DNA of 64,000 bases from Gemmatimonadaceae bacterium (GCA_037721215.1 JBBJNV010000019.1:25307-89306), one strand, 5' to 3'. Shown: positions 25,309-34,443, counted from the first letter of the stretch. The notes: a model not told the origin generated them from the letters alone. A program made the numbers and translations.

Positions 25309-26556
25309 GTGACTTTTAGCGCGCGCAGAACCACCGTAACGGTTGCGGTTGGGGGAGTTCAGGTAGGGTCAGCCCACCCGGTTGTCGTGCAGTCGATGAC
25401 TAACACCGACACTGCCGACGCCGCCGGGACCGCCCGGCAGATTGCCGACCTTGCCGCGGCCGGATCCCAGCTGGTTCGCATCACGGTCAATAACGACACG
25501 GCCGCGGCGGCAGTAACGGAAATCATCGAGCGCCTCGCCGATTCGAACGTGCGCGTTCCGGTCATCGGCGATTTTCACTACAACGGCCACCTGCTTCTTA
25601 CCCGTTATCCGGACTGTGCCAGAGCCTTGGCCAAGTACCGGATCAACCCGGGGAATGTGGGCAGCAAGCGGCGTGACGAGAACTTCCGGACCATTGCGCT
25701 CGTTGCCGCTGATAACGGCAAGCCAGTGCGGATCGGCGTTAACTGGGGCTCACTGGATCAGGAGTTGCTGACCCAGATGATGGACGCCAATGCGGCGCTC
25801 ATTGAGCCATTGCCCTCGAAGCAGGTATACGTCGAGGCAATGCTCGAGAGTGCGCTTCGATCGGCCGAGCTCGCCGAGCAGTCGGGCGTCGGTCACGATC
25901 AGATCATCATTTCCGCCAAGGTTTCCGGAGTGCAGGACCTGGTGGATGTCTACCGGCGGCTCGCAGCACGGTGCGATTATCCCTTGCACCTGGGGCTCAC
26001 CGAAGCCGGGATGGGATCCAAGGGCATCATCTCAAGTGCCGCAGCGCTTTCCATCCTGCTTTCCGAAGGAATCGGGGATACGATCCGCGTTTCTCTCACA
26101 CCAAAACCCAACGGAGACCGGACGGAGGAGGTGGAGGTCGCGCAGCAGATCCTTCAGTCGCTGGAGTTACGCCAGTTCAACCCGCAGGTCACAGCCTGTC
26201 CCGGGTGCGGGCGAACGACGTCGACCTTTTTCCAGCAGATGGCCGAAGACATCCAGAACTACCTGCGGATGCAGATGCCTGTATGGCGAACTCGGTATCC
26301 CGGCGTGATCGACCTGAAGGTTGCGGTAATGGGCTGTATCGTCAACGGTCCCGGAGAATCGAAGCACGCTAACATCGGTATCTCTCTGCCCGGCACCTTC
26401 GAGGATCCGAAAGCGCCAGTTTATGTCGACGGCAAGCTCATGGTCACACTCAAGGGCGATCGTATCGTCCCCGAATTCCTGCAGATCCTGGAGGACTACG
26501 TAGAGCGCCGGTACGCCGTGCCGCTGACGCTCGCTGGTATCTCGGCCGAGGGTTGA
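25309..26556 (+). CDS. ispG: 4-hydroxy-3-methylbut-2-en-1-yl diphosphate synthase
   Basis: A 415-residue Fe-S enzyme of the non-mevalonate isoprenoid pathway. The barrel holds [14 protein letters not shown] and [15 protein letters not shown]. The C-terminal domain carries the cluster cysteines in ACPGCGRT and [11 protein letters not shown]. The start is GTG at 25309; a tiny 4-codon frame (ATG 25298) overlaps it. The last 60 bp overlap the convergent HD-domain gene. Confidence 0.94.
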   Translation: MTFSARRTTVTVAVGGVQVGSAHPVVVQSMTNTDTADAAGTARQIADLAAAGSQLVRITVNNDTAAAAVTEIIERLADSNVRVPVIGDFHYNGHLLLTRYPDCARALAKYRINPGNVGSKRRDENFRTIALVAADNGKPVRIGVNWGSLDQELLTQMMDANAALIEPLPSKQVYVEAMLESALRSAELAEQSGVGHDQIIISAKVSGVQDLVDVYRRLAARCDYPLHLGLTEAGMGSKGIISSAAALSILLSEGIGDTIRVSLTPKPNGDRTEEVEVAQQILQSLELRQFNPQVTACPGCGRTTSTFFQQMAEDIQNYLRMQMPVWRTRYPGVIDLKVAVMGCIVNGPGESKHANIGISLPGTFEDPKAPVYVDGKLMVTLKGDRIVPEFLQILEDYVERRYAVPLTLAGISAEG

Positions 26557-27155
26557 CTCTCAAGAGCGGCAACCACAGCACGTAGTTCCTCGACGATCGG
26601 CTCCCGAAACCCCGTTTCATCCAGACGGTCCACCACGCTCCGGTACCACCGCACGGTTCCAGTCTGTCCGCCCGACAACCGCGACCACACGGAGTTTGCA
26701 TCTGCCGTGCGCCTCAGATCCCAGAGAACCGAATTGGCGGTGTGCACGTTATCGGCGGCGCAGACCCAGCGTGATTCGTCGCTGGCAATCCCCAGCCGAT
26801 CGAGATAATCCGACTTCCTGTCGTCGGACGACAGCTCCACCCCGTCGTCGTCAACTCGCCGGTACGCAACCCCGAGCACGGTGCGAAGCACCCCGCTTCC
26901 GAACTTCTCTCCAATCCGCTGCTCGAGCATGTCGATCGTGTCGCCGTCCCTGATGCTGTCCTGCACGACGTCATGAAGAATACCGGCGACAATCGTATCG
27001 TCGTCGCGTCCGTAACGGCTGAGAATCACAGCCACGTTTGCCGGATGTGTGAGGTAGGGAAGCTTCGTGCCTTTTCGCACCTGCCGGTCGTGGTGCTTGG
27101 CCGCGAAGGCAAACGCGTGATTTATTGGATCCGAATAACCCGGGCGCTGGCTCAC
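26496..27155 (-). CDS. HD-domain hydrolase (RelA/SpoT hydrolase-like, short)
   Basis: A 219-residue protein with the SpoT-type HD domain: [20 protein letters not shown] with the first metal His, then HPANVAV and [10 protein letters not shown] with the HD pair. There is no synthetase, TGS or ACT domain, so it resembles small alarmone hydrolases (MESH1-like). I favour GTG 27155, which makes a GTGA overlap with the msrC stop and follows GGGAG; ATG 27173 is possible. Its 3' end overlaps ispG. Confidence 0.78.
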   Translation of the reverse strand: MSQRPGYSDPINHAFAFAAKHHDRQVRKGTKLPYLTHPANVAVILSRYGRDDDTIVAGILHDVVQDSIRDGDTIDMLEQRIGEKFGSGVLRTVLGVAYRRVDDDGVELSSDDRKSDYLDRLGIASDESRWVCAADNVHTANSVLWDLRRTADANSVWSRLSGGQTGTVRWYRSVVDRLDETGFREPIVEELRAVVAALESQPSAEIPASVSGTAYRRST

Positions 27156-27643
27156 GGTTCTCTCCCGAACCATCGGACGATTGTTTCGAGCCCGCGCTGG
27201 TCGTCTTCAGTGAACGTCCCGACTTGATCCGAGTCAATATCGAGCACCGCGAGCAATTCTCCCACACTGTCATACACGGGAACCACGATTTCCGATTTCG
27301 ACCGGGCGTCGCAGGTTATATGGCCGGGAAACGCTGCCACATCTTTCACGATCACAGTGCGCCCCTGGGCCGCCGCCACACCACAAACTCCTTTGCCAAA
27401 TGCAATCTCCAGACATCCGAGACTTCCCTGATACGGGCCGACCCGCAGCAATTTTCCGGGAATCGCCACTCGGTAAAAGCCAGTCCACAAATATCCGAGT
27501 CCATGATAAATCAGCGCAGATATTGTCGCCATTGCGGCGACCGGGTCATCGATTCCGTCCAGGACGGCCACAATCTGAGCATCGAGGTCAGCATAGGCCT
27601 GAGCACGCTCAATGTCTCTGAAATCAAGAGTCAGTTCAGCCAT
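27152..27643 (-). CDS. msrC: GAF-domain free methionine-(R)-sulfoxide reductase
   Basis: A 163-residue single GAF domain of the fRMsr type. The family triad of cysteines is present in GSLGCLEIAFGKGVCGVAA and HITCDARSKSEIVVPV (read in part). The enzyme reduces free Met-R-sulfoxide. It starts 6 bp after the Wzz-like gene stop and overlaps the HD gene, giving a three-gene unit. Confidence 0.88.
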   Translation of the reverse strand: MAELTLDFRDIERAQAYADLDAQIVAVLDGIDDPVAAMATISALIYHGLGYLWTGFYRVAIPGKLLRVGPYQGSLGCLEIAFGKGVCGVAAAQGRTVIVKDVAAFPGHITCDARSKSEIVVPVYDSVGELLAVLDIDSDQVGTFTEDDQRGLETIVRWFGREP

Positions 27644-27649
27644 CGATTG

Positions 27650-29380
27650 TCAGCGCACTCCGGCAAGATCAGAGGATTGGACCTGCTTCGATCGTCCTGA
27701 ATTACCCTTTTCAATCTGATTCTCAATCAACGGAAGTTCATCGTTCCAGAGAACCAGCCCGTGAATGCGTAAATCGAGTGCGCGCAGGCTTTCTACCGAT
27801 TCCTTGAGGTCGGCGATGCGTGTGCGCCCGGCTCTGGCGCATAAAATCACGTCGGGGCCAGGGACAATGCTCGCCGTGCCGCGCTTTACATAGGAAATGG
27901 GAGCAGCGATCACGATGAGATCGTAACGCCGCTCCATGCGCGCGAAATCGCCCCGTATTCGCTCCACCGACTCCGCATCCGGCGGCCCGGCGCGTTTCGT
28001 CCCGCTCGGCAGAATATCCAGTATTCTGTCCCGCCCGATTGTTGTCTGGACGGTTGCTTCTGGCCAGTCGGCAGTGCCGGCAAGGATGCCCGCCAATCCC
28101 GGGTTTGATGGAATCCGAAACACGTTGGCGATGGCCGATGTGATTGGGTCAACGTCCACCAGCAGCGTAGTACGTGCCTCGTAGGCAGCGAGTGCCGCGA
28201 CGTTGGATGCCACTGTGGCGACGATCCCGGCATCATCTCCCACTACAGTGACTATCGGAATATTGGCTTCGGTCGCGGCGAGGTGCAGATAAAGCCGGCG
28301 ATAGCTATCGGATGTCACATCGATCAAAGGAGGAGCGGAAGCGTCTGCCTGCCGACGGCTTCGTTCCATAACCATTTCGTTTGGCTGGATGACACTGAGA
28401 ACCCGCACGCCCGTTACATACTCTGCCTCCCGCGAATCAGCGATACTTGGCCGCTTGAGTTCCAGACCGAATGCAGTAGCAAAACCGAGGGTCAGCGCGA
28501 GTACGCCTGCAGCGGCAAGCATCGCCAGCGGCGGCGCGCCCACGTTTGCGAGGTCTCGGGCTCGGGACGACTGCCGGTCGATACGCTGGTTTGTCACTCT
28601 GATCTCGCTCAGGGCCTGAACCGCGCCGACATAAGTCTGTTGAGCCGAGGCTTTCCGGGCAACATATCTGGCAGTGTCGACCCGTGACTGTTGGACAGGA
28701 CGCAAAGGCGCCGGACGCAACATCGACAGTTGCCCCCGGACAAGATCCCGCCGGGCCTCCGCTATTGCCTGAATCGACCTGCCAAAAGCGGTCGCTCGCG
28801 ATGTCAATGCAACATAGACTGGATCGACGCCGCCCACGGCTCCAAACGCGTCCCTTTCGCGCTCGATCTCTGTAAGAGAATCGAGTAGGAGCTGGATCTG
28901 GGGATCACCTGTCAGCGCGGGCGACGCTCCAAGCGCACGGTAGGAGGATGGCAACGGCGCGTTGTTTGCCCGCTCGATCAATCGGCTGAGTGTCGCCACG
29001 GTTTCGGCCAGACCATCGCGTTGCGCGACGAGCTCGGGGGGAAACGTGTCGATTGCCGCGACCGGTGCCGGAGCAGCAAAGCGTCGGGCAGCAGCAAGAA
29101 CGGAATCAGCCGCTGCAACTTCCGCTGCTGCCCGGTCGCGGATCGCCACTGCAGTCCCTGAATCGGGCCGCTCCTCGAGTTGTGCCGTTACATTGACCGC
29201 CACGCTGGCGGCCTGACGTGGCACCAGTACAAAGGCGATCAGCGCTGCGACAAATACGAGGCCGCCGACAATTCCCATGACAGCGGGACGGCGCGACGCG
29301 TTGTGCGACCGCGCTGACATCCACATGTAGTTCGCCCCTGCCAGACTCCGGATCATGATGTCAGAAAGGCTGAAGCGCAA
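27650..29380 (-). CDS. Wzz/BY-kinase-like polysaccharide co-polymerase with degenerate P-loop
   Basis: A 576-residue protein with two membrane segments (about residues 34-54 and 285-307) flanking a periplasmic coiled-coil region, then a cytoplasmic P-loop-like domain. The plan is that of chain-length/BY-kinase proteins of exopolysaccharide export. The Walker A region reads VVGDDAGIVATVASN, lacking the GK[ST], while the downstream LLVDVDP (Walker A' type) is kept. Kinase activity is therefore doubtful. No polysaccharide genes are adjacent. The start could be any of several Met in the first 21 residues. Confidence 0.7.
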   Translation of the reverse strand: MRFSLSDIMIRSLAGANYMWMSARSHNASRRPAVMGIVGGLVFVAALIAFVLVPRQAASVAVNVTAQLEERPDSGTAVAIRDRAAAEVAAADSVLAAARRFAAPAPVAAIDTFPPELVAQRDGLAETVATLSRLIERANNAPLPSSYRALGASPALTGDPQIQLLLDSLTEIERERDAFGAVGGVDPVYVALTSRATAFGRSIQAIAEARRDLVRGQLSMLRPAPLRPVQQSRVDTARYVARKASAQQTYVGAVQALSEIRVTNQRIDRQSSRARDLANVGAPPLAMLAAAGVLALTLGFATAFGLELKRPSIADSREAEYVTGVRVLSVIQPNEMVMERSRRQADASAPPLIDVTSDSYRRLYLHLAATEANIPIVTVVGDDAGIVATVASNVAALAAYEARTTLLVDVDPITSAIANVFRIPSNPGLAGILAGTADWPEATVQTTIGRDRILDILPSGTKRAGPPDAESVERIRGDFARMERRYDLIVIAAPISYVKRGTASIVPGPDVILCARAGRTRIADLKESVESLRALDLRIHGLVLWNDELPLIENQIEKGNSGRSKQVQSSDLAGVR

Positions 29381-29493
29381 ACGAGTGGCGCGTGGCGTCC
29401 GGGCCTTGTCTCTCCTGGCAGGTCAGTGAGTGGCTTCTGAAACCGCGTTCCGCTTGCGGCCTTAACGCTGAGGATGCACGTCATCATGAATGG

Positions 29494-29645
29494 TATACTG
29501 AATCTCGCACAAAAATGGCACTGGTGGGACGAGTGCAAGGCAAGTACCGCAGACTATCGGTCGACGATAAAAATGGCAGTCGACGGATGAAACGAGCATA
29601 GTCGACACAAAAAGGGGAGCATCCGATGATGCTCCCCTTTTTCGT
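29494..29645 (+). other. compact orphan transcription unit: small RNA or 28-residue basic peptide
   Basis: An extended -10 (TGG followed by TATACT at 29494-29499) predicts a start near 29506. A perfect hairpin with T5 ends the unit at ~29645. Between them an ATG frame (29515-29601) encodes 28 mostly basic residues (MALVGRVQGKYRRL...SRRMKRA) with no ribosome site, and the unit contains two copies of AAAAATGGCA. It could be a short RNA or a near-leaderless small protein. Confidence 0.35.
29609..29642. terminator. intrinsic bidirectional terminator
   Basis: AAAAAGGGGAGCATC (29609-29623), CGAT loop, GATGCTCCCCTTTTT (29628-29642): perfect 15-bp palindrome with A- and T-tracts on both sides. It ends the cupredoxin transcript on the minus strand and the small unit on the plus strand. 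Confidence 0.88.
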
Positions 29646-29661
29646 ACATCGATGCTGCGAA

Positions 29662-30174
29662 CTACTGAACCGTAACGACGCCCTTCATGCCAAGCGCCAG
29701 ATGCGGCGTGCAGTTGAATGCATAGGTGCCAGCCTTGATACCCGCGAACGATACGGTGATCGTCTCGTTGGGGTTCATCTTCATTGCGCTCGAGAGCATA
29801 CCCATTTTCTCGGAGATGTTTGCGTCGAGCTGTGGCTGAACATCAGCCGGAATGTTGGCCGGATCGAACGCGACGTTGTGCGGGCCGCCGCTGATCATCG
29901 TAAACTTGACGCCGTCGCCTGCCTTCACCGTGATGTTGGCTGGCTCGAAGCGATAACCCTTTGCATCGCCGACCATCTTGACTTCATGAGTCGTTCCGGT
30001 GATGGCGGCCATCCCGACTGCGCCACCTGCGGCAGGTGCCGGCATAGCAGCCGGCGCAGGAGCGGTCGTCGTGTCCATGACGATACCGGTCGTGTCGGTA
30101 TTTGCGGGATCACCGCCGGCGCAGGCGCCGAGAACCAACGTGCCAGCCGTGAGCACAATTCCGTAAAAACGCAT
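29662..30174 (-). CDS. cupredoxin (plastocyanin/azurin-like) lipoprotein
   Basis: A 170-residue lipoprotein (LVLGAC lipobox near residue 17), an Ala/Pro/Thr-rich linker to about residue 60, then a type-1 copper domain. Ligands are visible: His in GGPHNVAFD and the Cys-His-Met set in FNCTPHLALGM. It probably carries electrons in the periplasm. ATG 30174 is set by GGAGG 8-9 nt upstream. A perfect CRP-like palindrome overlaps its -10 box, so regulation by a Crp/Fnr protein is likely. Confidence 0.88.
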   Translation of the reverse strand: MRFYGIVLTAGTLVLGACAGGDPANTDTTGIVMDTTTAPAPAAMPAPAAGGAVGMAAITGTTHEVKMVGDAKGYRFEPANITVKAGDGVKFTMISGGPHNVAFDPANIPADVQPQLDANISEKMGMLSSAMKMNPNETITVSFAGIKAGTYAFNCTPHLALGMKGVVTVQ

Positions 30175-30242
30175 TTTCAGAGGCCTCCAGAGCCGTGAAT
30201 CTTGTCTCTTGTCGTTTGAATCTTTTGTTATCTCTCGGGACA

Positions 30243-30276
30243 TTGTGAATTTATTCACAAAGCTCGCGAAAATCAA
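30243..30276 (-). promoter_or_regulatory. cupredoxin promoter with CRP-type palindrome
   Basis: On the minus strand TTGATT (30276-30271), 17 nt, TAAATT (30253-30248). TTGTGAATTTATTCACAA (30243-30260) is a perfect palindrome matching TGTGA-N6-TCACA, and it covers the -10, which suggests repression. Confidence 0.6.
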
Positions 30277-30422
30277 CCGTTTTCGGAGGAACGGGGTCGA
30301 GTTCAGCGCCTCAATCCGCCTTTAAATTGCCGGCGCGTCGCGCCCAGGCCGGGGGACCGCGGGTAGCCCGATGAATCGTTAATGCCTGCCAACCCATTGT
30401 CGACACCGTTGTCGACCCGTCG
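30277..30422. other. intergenic region upstream of the his leader
   Basis: No gene seen. Two tandem copies of TTGTCGAC spaced by 12 nt (30397-30404 and 30409-30416) lie just upstream of the his leader -35 box and may be a regulator site. Confidence 0.35.
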
Positions 30423-30451
30423 TTGACCCGCCAATCTCCTTCTGATACATT
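30423..30451 (+). promoter_or_regulatory. his operon promoter
   Basis: TTGACC (30423-30428), 17-nt spacer and TACATT (30446-30451) with an upstream TG (extended -10). The predicted start, 30458-30459, is at the leader peptide ATG. Confidence 0.6.
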
Positions 30452-30458
30452 CCGATTT

Positions 30459-30548
30459 ATGCTTCGAACCCCAGCCAGCAATGCTCACGCATATCATCAC
30501 CATCCCCTGCGGGCTGGAGCGATCGCGCGTGCGTCAGTTACTGGCTAG
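30459..30548 (+). CDS. hisL: histidine operon leader peptide
   Basis: A 29-codon frame from ATG 30459 to TAG 30546-30548. Residues 10-16 read HAYHHHP: four His codons within six, just ahead of an intrinsic terminator that precedes hisG. This is the arrangement of transcriptional attenuation: with scarce His-tRNA, the ribosome stalls at the His run and the terminator does not form. No ribosome site is present; the promoter predicts a leaderless start. Too short to test by homology, but codon content and context are strong. Confidence 0.8.
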   Translation: MLRTPASNAHAYHHHPLRAGAIARASVTG

Positions 30549-30577
30549 ATAACCAGGTTTCGCACCGAGAACGCCCC

Positions 30578-30607
30578 GCCCGTCCCCATTGGACGGGCTT
30601 TTTATTT
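30578..30607 (+). terminator. his attenuator terminator
   Basis: GCCCGTCC (30578-30585), CCATT, GGACGGGC (30591-30598), then TTTTTATTT. A competing pairing is possible between GCGGGC (30509-30514) inside the leader frame and GCCCGT (30578-30583), which could act as the antiterminator. Confidence 0.8.
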
Positions 30608-30624
30608 CCAGCCATTCGAAATCC

Positions 30625-31494
30625 ATGTTGAGAATAGCACTACCAAACAAGGGCCGACTGTCCGAAGACGCCCGGGACCTGTTCAACCAGGCCGGTCTCG
30701 AGGTGAGAGGTCGGGGCGAGCGGGCCCTCACAGCATCACTTGGCGGCGTGTTCGAAGCCATTTTTGTGCGAGCGCAGGACATCCCGGAATTTGTCGCCGA
30801 CGATGCCGCCGACGCGGGCATCACTGGATTCGACCTGGTGTCGGAATCGGGCCGCACGCTCGATTCGCTCCTCGATCTGGGATTCGGACGCTGCCGTCTG
30901 GTCATGGCGGTGCGCGAGGAATGCCCGGTCAACTCCGTAGATGACATCGAACCAGACGCCCGCGTCGCGACCGTATTTCCCTCCGTCACACGCCGATTCT
31001 TCGACGCTGCCGGCCTGAGGGTTAAGATCGTTCCAGTTTCAGGCGCAGCAGAAATTGCGCCTCATCTCGGAATCGCCGATATCATCGTCGATATCACCTC
31101 TACCGGATCGACACTCAAGACCAACGGTCTCCGCGAAGTGACCACCGTTCTTGAGTCCACCGCGCGCCTGTTCTCGTCACCGACGATCCGGACAGCAGCG
31201 GACGATGGCAAGAAAGTCGCCCTTGCGGAGCTGGTTTCGGCACTTGACTCCGTTATCCACGCTCGCGGAAAACGGTACCTGATGGCGAATGTCCCGCGGG
31301 CCAGCCTCGACCGGGTCAAGGAAATCCTTCCTGGGCTGAACGGCCCGACGGTAATCGATATTCTGAACGGCGGGGAGCACGTCGCCGTTCATGCGGTGGT
31401 CGAGGCAAGCGCCGTCTATCGCACAATTGCGTCGCTCAAGGCAGCTGGCGGCGAAGGAATTCTGGTGACACGCATCGAGCGACTCACGCCATGA
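30625..31494 (+). CDS. hisG: ATP phosphoribosyltransferase
   Basis: A 289-residue long-form HisG: LRIALPNKGRLSEDA at the start, the PRPP region DIIVDITSTGSTLKTN, and a C-terminal regulatory domain (about 215-289), so no HisZ is needed. It makes the first and feedback-controlled step. ATG 30625 matches the family start; a TTG at 30589 lies inside the attenuator and is rejected. First structural gene of nine overlapping his genes. Confidence 0.94.
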   Translation: MLRIALPNKGRLSEDARDLFNQAGLEVRGRGERALTASLGGVFEAIFVRAQDIPEFVADDAADAGITGFDLVSESGRTLDSLLDLGFGRCRLVMAVREECPVNSVDDIEPDARVATVFPSVTRRFFDAAGLRVKIVPVSGAAEIAPHLGIADIIVDITSTGSTLKTNGLREVTTVLESTARLFSSPTIRTAADDGKKVALAELVSALDSVIHARGKRYLMANVPRASLDRVKEILPGLNGPTVIDILNGGEHVAVHAVVEASAVYRTIASLKAAGGEGILVTRIERLTP

Positions 31495-32807
31495 CGAGCA
31501 CAAGTGCGTGCACACTTCGCTTCAGCGGTCGGCTTTCCGGGATGCCACCGGACATCCAGCGGTTACTGCTCGATCGCTCTACTGCACGTGAGCCGGCCCT
31601 CCAGAGAACGGTGGCATCCATCATCGCCCGTGTCGAAGACCAGGGAGATACAGCGCTGCGAGAGCTCGCCCTGCAATTCGATGGCGTAACGCTCGATACA
31701 ATTGAAGTTCCGGCCGGTCGGATGGCACGCGCCGCCGACTCGATTCCGAAGGATCTTCTGCGCGCGATGAAGCGGTCCGCAGCCAACATCGAGATAGTCC
31801 ACCGAGCGCAGCTCCCAACGGCCACACTCACCGAAATTGAGCCCGGCGTCACCGTCGGACGACGCCCTGACCCGCTTCAGCGCATTGGCGTTTACGCCCC
31901 GGGCGGGCGCGCAGCCTACCCCAGCAGCGTGTTGATGGGCGCTATTCCGGCCCGCGTTGCAGGAGTTCCGGAGATCATCCTCTGCACTCCTCCCGGCAGT
32001 GATGGACTGCCCGCTCCTTCCATTCTTGCTGCAGCGCATATATCGAAAGTAGACCGGGTTTTCGCCGTGGGAGGTGCCGGCGCAGTCGCAGCGATGTGTA
32101 TGGGAACCCATTCAATTCCACGAGTGGACAAGGTTGTCGGACCAGGCAATGCGTATGTGGCCGAAGCCAAGTTGCAGCTCGCCAGCCTGGCAGCGTTCGA
32201 CTCACCGGCAGGACCGAGCGAGCTTCTCGTGATCGCCGACGAAAGCGCGACGGCGACGATAATCGCAAGAGAGGTGGTCGCACAGGCCGAACACGATCCG
32301 CGGGCGATCGCCATTGTGATCGCTGTCGGGAATGCGACGGGCGCGGGTATCGAATCGGCTATCGCCGAAGAAGCAGTTCGCGCCGAACGGCACGAAATCA
32401 TTCTGGAGTCACTCGGCTCACGGGGCGGGGTAGTGGTCGTCGAATCGCTCGACGAGGCGATTGCCCTCGCAAATGATTTCGCGCCTGAGCATCTCATGAT
32501 TGCCACCCGACGCCCGGAGCAGGTATTCGCCGCCATCAAAAACGCCGGCACAGTATTCCTCGGCCAAACGAGCTCGGTGGCGTTCGGCGACTACCTCACC
32601 GGCGCCAATCATGTGCTTCCGACCGGCGGCCTTGCTCGTTCGTATTCTGGCCTGTCAACACTCGACTTCATCCGCTGGACGACATACCAGACCATTGATC
32701 CACAAGGCGCGATATCTCTCGCGGACGACGTCGGAAAATTCGCCGATGCGGAAGGACTGCACGCACATGCGGCCACAGCCCGTCAGTGGGCGAGCGCTCC
32801 GAAATGA
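31491..32807 (+). CDS. hisD: histidinol dehydrogenase
   Basis: A 438-residue NAD- and Zn-dependent dehydrogenase for the last two steps. Signatures are GVYAPGGRAAYPSSVLMG, DKVVGPGNAYVAEAK, GPSELLVIAD and the C-terminal NHVLPTGG. The ATG overlaps the hisG stop (ATGA at 31491). Confidence 0.94.
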   Translation: MTSTSACTLRFSGRLSGMPPDIQRLLLDRSTAREPALQRTVASIIARVEDQGDTALRELALQFDGVTLDTIEVPAGRMARAADSIPKDLLRAMKRSAANIEIVHRAQLPTATLTEIEPGVTVGRRPDPLQRIGVYAPGGRAAYPSSVLMGAIPARVAGVPEIILCTPPGSDGLPAPSILAAAHISKVDRVFAVGGAGAVAAMCMGTHSIPRVDKVVGPGNAYVAEAKLQLASLAAFDSPAGPSELLVIADESATATIIAREVVAQAEHDPRAIAIVIAVGNATGAGIESAIAEEAVRAERHEIILESLGSRGGVVVVESLDEAIALANDFAPEHLMIATRRPEQVFAAIKNAGTVFLGQTSSVAFGDYLTGANHVLPTGGLARSYSGLSTLDFIRWTTYQTIDPQGAISLADDVGKFADAEGLHAHAATARQWASAPK

Positions 32808-33850
32808 ACGCTTCCGAATTCGCCCGCGAATGCTTTCTATCCGTCACCCTTTACGACCCGGACGTAGCGCCCTGCGAGGTGGACCTGAGCGACAACACCA
32901 ATCTCTGGGGTACGCCGCCGGCTGCGCAACGCGCGATCCTCACTGCCGGACCAGAGATAGTGGCGAGATACCCCGCCCCCTACACGTCCGACCTGAAAGC
33001 GAAAATCTCTGCCTACGTTCAGGTCGAAGCATCCATGGTCGTCACGGGATGCGGATCGGACGATGTTCTCGATTCCGCCATCCGCGCTTTTGGTAGTCCC
33101 GGCGATCGCGTCGCAATACCTGAACCTTCTTTCGGAATGATCCCGGTGTTCGCCCGGATTAACGGTCTGGAGCCAGTGTTCATTTCCCTTGATCGCGACG
33201 GCAGCCTGAACCCGTCTGCCTTCCAAGCTGCTGATGCCCGGATAACGTATCTGTGCTCGCCCAACAATCCGACAGGTGTGTCGCTCCGGCAAACGGACAT
33301 CGATGAGATCATCAGCAACGCCCGGGGCCCCGTGATCGTGGACCAGGCCTATGCGGAGTTCTCCGAACGCTCGCTGACTGAGCTAGCGAAGAAACACGAC
33401 AACGTTCTGATCACGCGAACGATGTCCAAGGCTTTCGGCCTGGCCGGGTTGAGGATCGGCTACGGTGTTGGATCACCGGGACTGGTGCGGGAAGTCGAGA
33501 AATCGCGCGGGCCGTACAAGACCAACGCGTTGGCCGCCCGCGCCGCGATCGCCGCCCTGGATGAAGATCTTCCCTGGGTCGCGCAGCATGTCTCTGAGAT
33601 AAAAACAAACCGCGCGCGTTTCATTACCGGGCTCGAAAAACTGGGTCTCGATCCATATCCAACCGATGCAAATTTCGTTCTGGTTCCAGTAAGCGATGCG
33701 AAAGAGGTTGGCAGGTTGATGAGAACCCGCGGTGTCGCAGTCAGAGTATTTGATGACCTTGCCGGAGCCGGAGGTGCGTTCCGGATCACAATCGGACCGT
33801 GGGAGATGATGGACCGTTGTCTCATCAGTCTCGCGGAGTGCATGGGATGA
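32804..33850 (+). CDS. hisC: histidinol-phosphate aminotransferase
   Basis: A 348-residue class-I/II PLP aminotransferase. VTGCGSDDVLDSAIRAFG, LCSPNNPTGVSL and the PLP lysine in RTMSKAFGLAGLRIGYG are visible. I chose ATG 32804, which overlaps the hisD stop (ATGA); a GTG at 32786 would extend into hisD without conserved residues. Confidence 0.93.
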   Translation: MNASEFARECFLSVTLYDPDVAPCEVDLSDNTNLWGTPPAAQRAILTAGPEIVARYPAPYTSDLKAKISAYVQVEASMVVTGCGSDDVLDSAIRAFGSPGDRVAIPEPSFGMIPVFARINGLEPVFISLDRDGSLNPSAFQAADARITYLCSPNNPTGVSLRQTDIDEIISNARGPVIVDQAYAEFSERSLTELAKKHDNVLITRTMSKAFGLAGLRIGYGVGSPGLVREVEKSRGPYKTNALAARAAIAALDEDLPWVAQHVSEIKTNRARFITGLEKLGLDPYPTDANFVLVPVSDAKEVGRLMRTRGVAVRVFDDLAGAGGAFRITIGPWEMMDRCLISLAECMG

Positions 33851-34443
33851 GAGTGGCCATTCTCGATTATGGTGCGGGCAATCTCCACTCGCTCGCAAAG
33901 GCACTCGAACAGCCCGGAGTGGATGTTACCATAACGACCGATCCGTCGGTGGCTTTCCGTCTTGACGCTCTCATACTCCCCGGGGTAGGCGCGTTTGCCA
34001 GCGCTTCCGAGGTCATCGCCCGCTATGCTCTCCCCATCCGCGAAAGTCTCGATCGTGGGCTCCCGTGCCTTGGGATCTGCCTCGGCATGCAGCTCCTGTT
34101 CGAGGAAAGCGAAGAGGGCAGTGGTCGTGGTATCGCTGCAATTCCTGGCCGTGTGAGGCGATTGAAAACCAGGCGGGTGCCGCAGATCGGATGGAATGAG
34201 ATCGAGAGTGCAACCGATCCGCTGTTCGAAGCCGCAGATCTGCGCACCGCTTACTTCGCTAACAGCTATGTCTGCGAACCGGAGAATTCTGAACTTGTAA
34301 CGGCCTGGGCAACGCACGAGACCGACCGGTTTGCCGCGGCGGTGCGCTCCGGAAATGTCGTTGGTGTTCAGTTCCATCCCGAGAAAAGCTCTTCCGCCGG
34401 AATCTCATTCATCCGTGGGTTTCTCGAGTCGGTTGCTGAATGA
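33847..34443 (+). CDS. hisH: imidazole glycerol phosphate synthase, glutaminase subunit
   Basis: A 198-residue class-I glutamine amidotransferase. It has VAILDYGAGNLHSL, the catalytic Cys in LGICLGMQLLFEESEEG, and the His/Glu pair in VQFHPEKSS. It supplies ammonia to HisF. The ATG overlaps the hisC stop (ATGA at 33847). Confidence 0.94.
   Translation: MRVAILDYGAGNLHSLAKALEQPGVDVTITTDPSVAFRLDALILPGVGAFASASEVIARYALPIRESLDRGLPCLGICLGMQLLFEESEEGSGRGIAAIPGRVRRLKTRRVPQIGWNEIESATDPLFEAADLRTAYFANSYVCEPENSELVTAWATHETDRFAAAVRSGNVVGVQFHPEKSSSAGISFIRGFLESVAE

Noticed and set aside
30589..30624. Longer hisG starting at TTG 30589
   Set aside because: The TTG is within the attenuator hairpin; HisG homology begins at ATG 30625.
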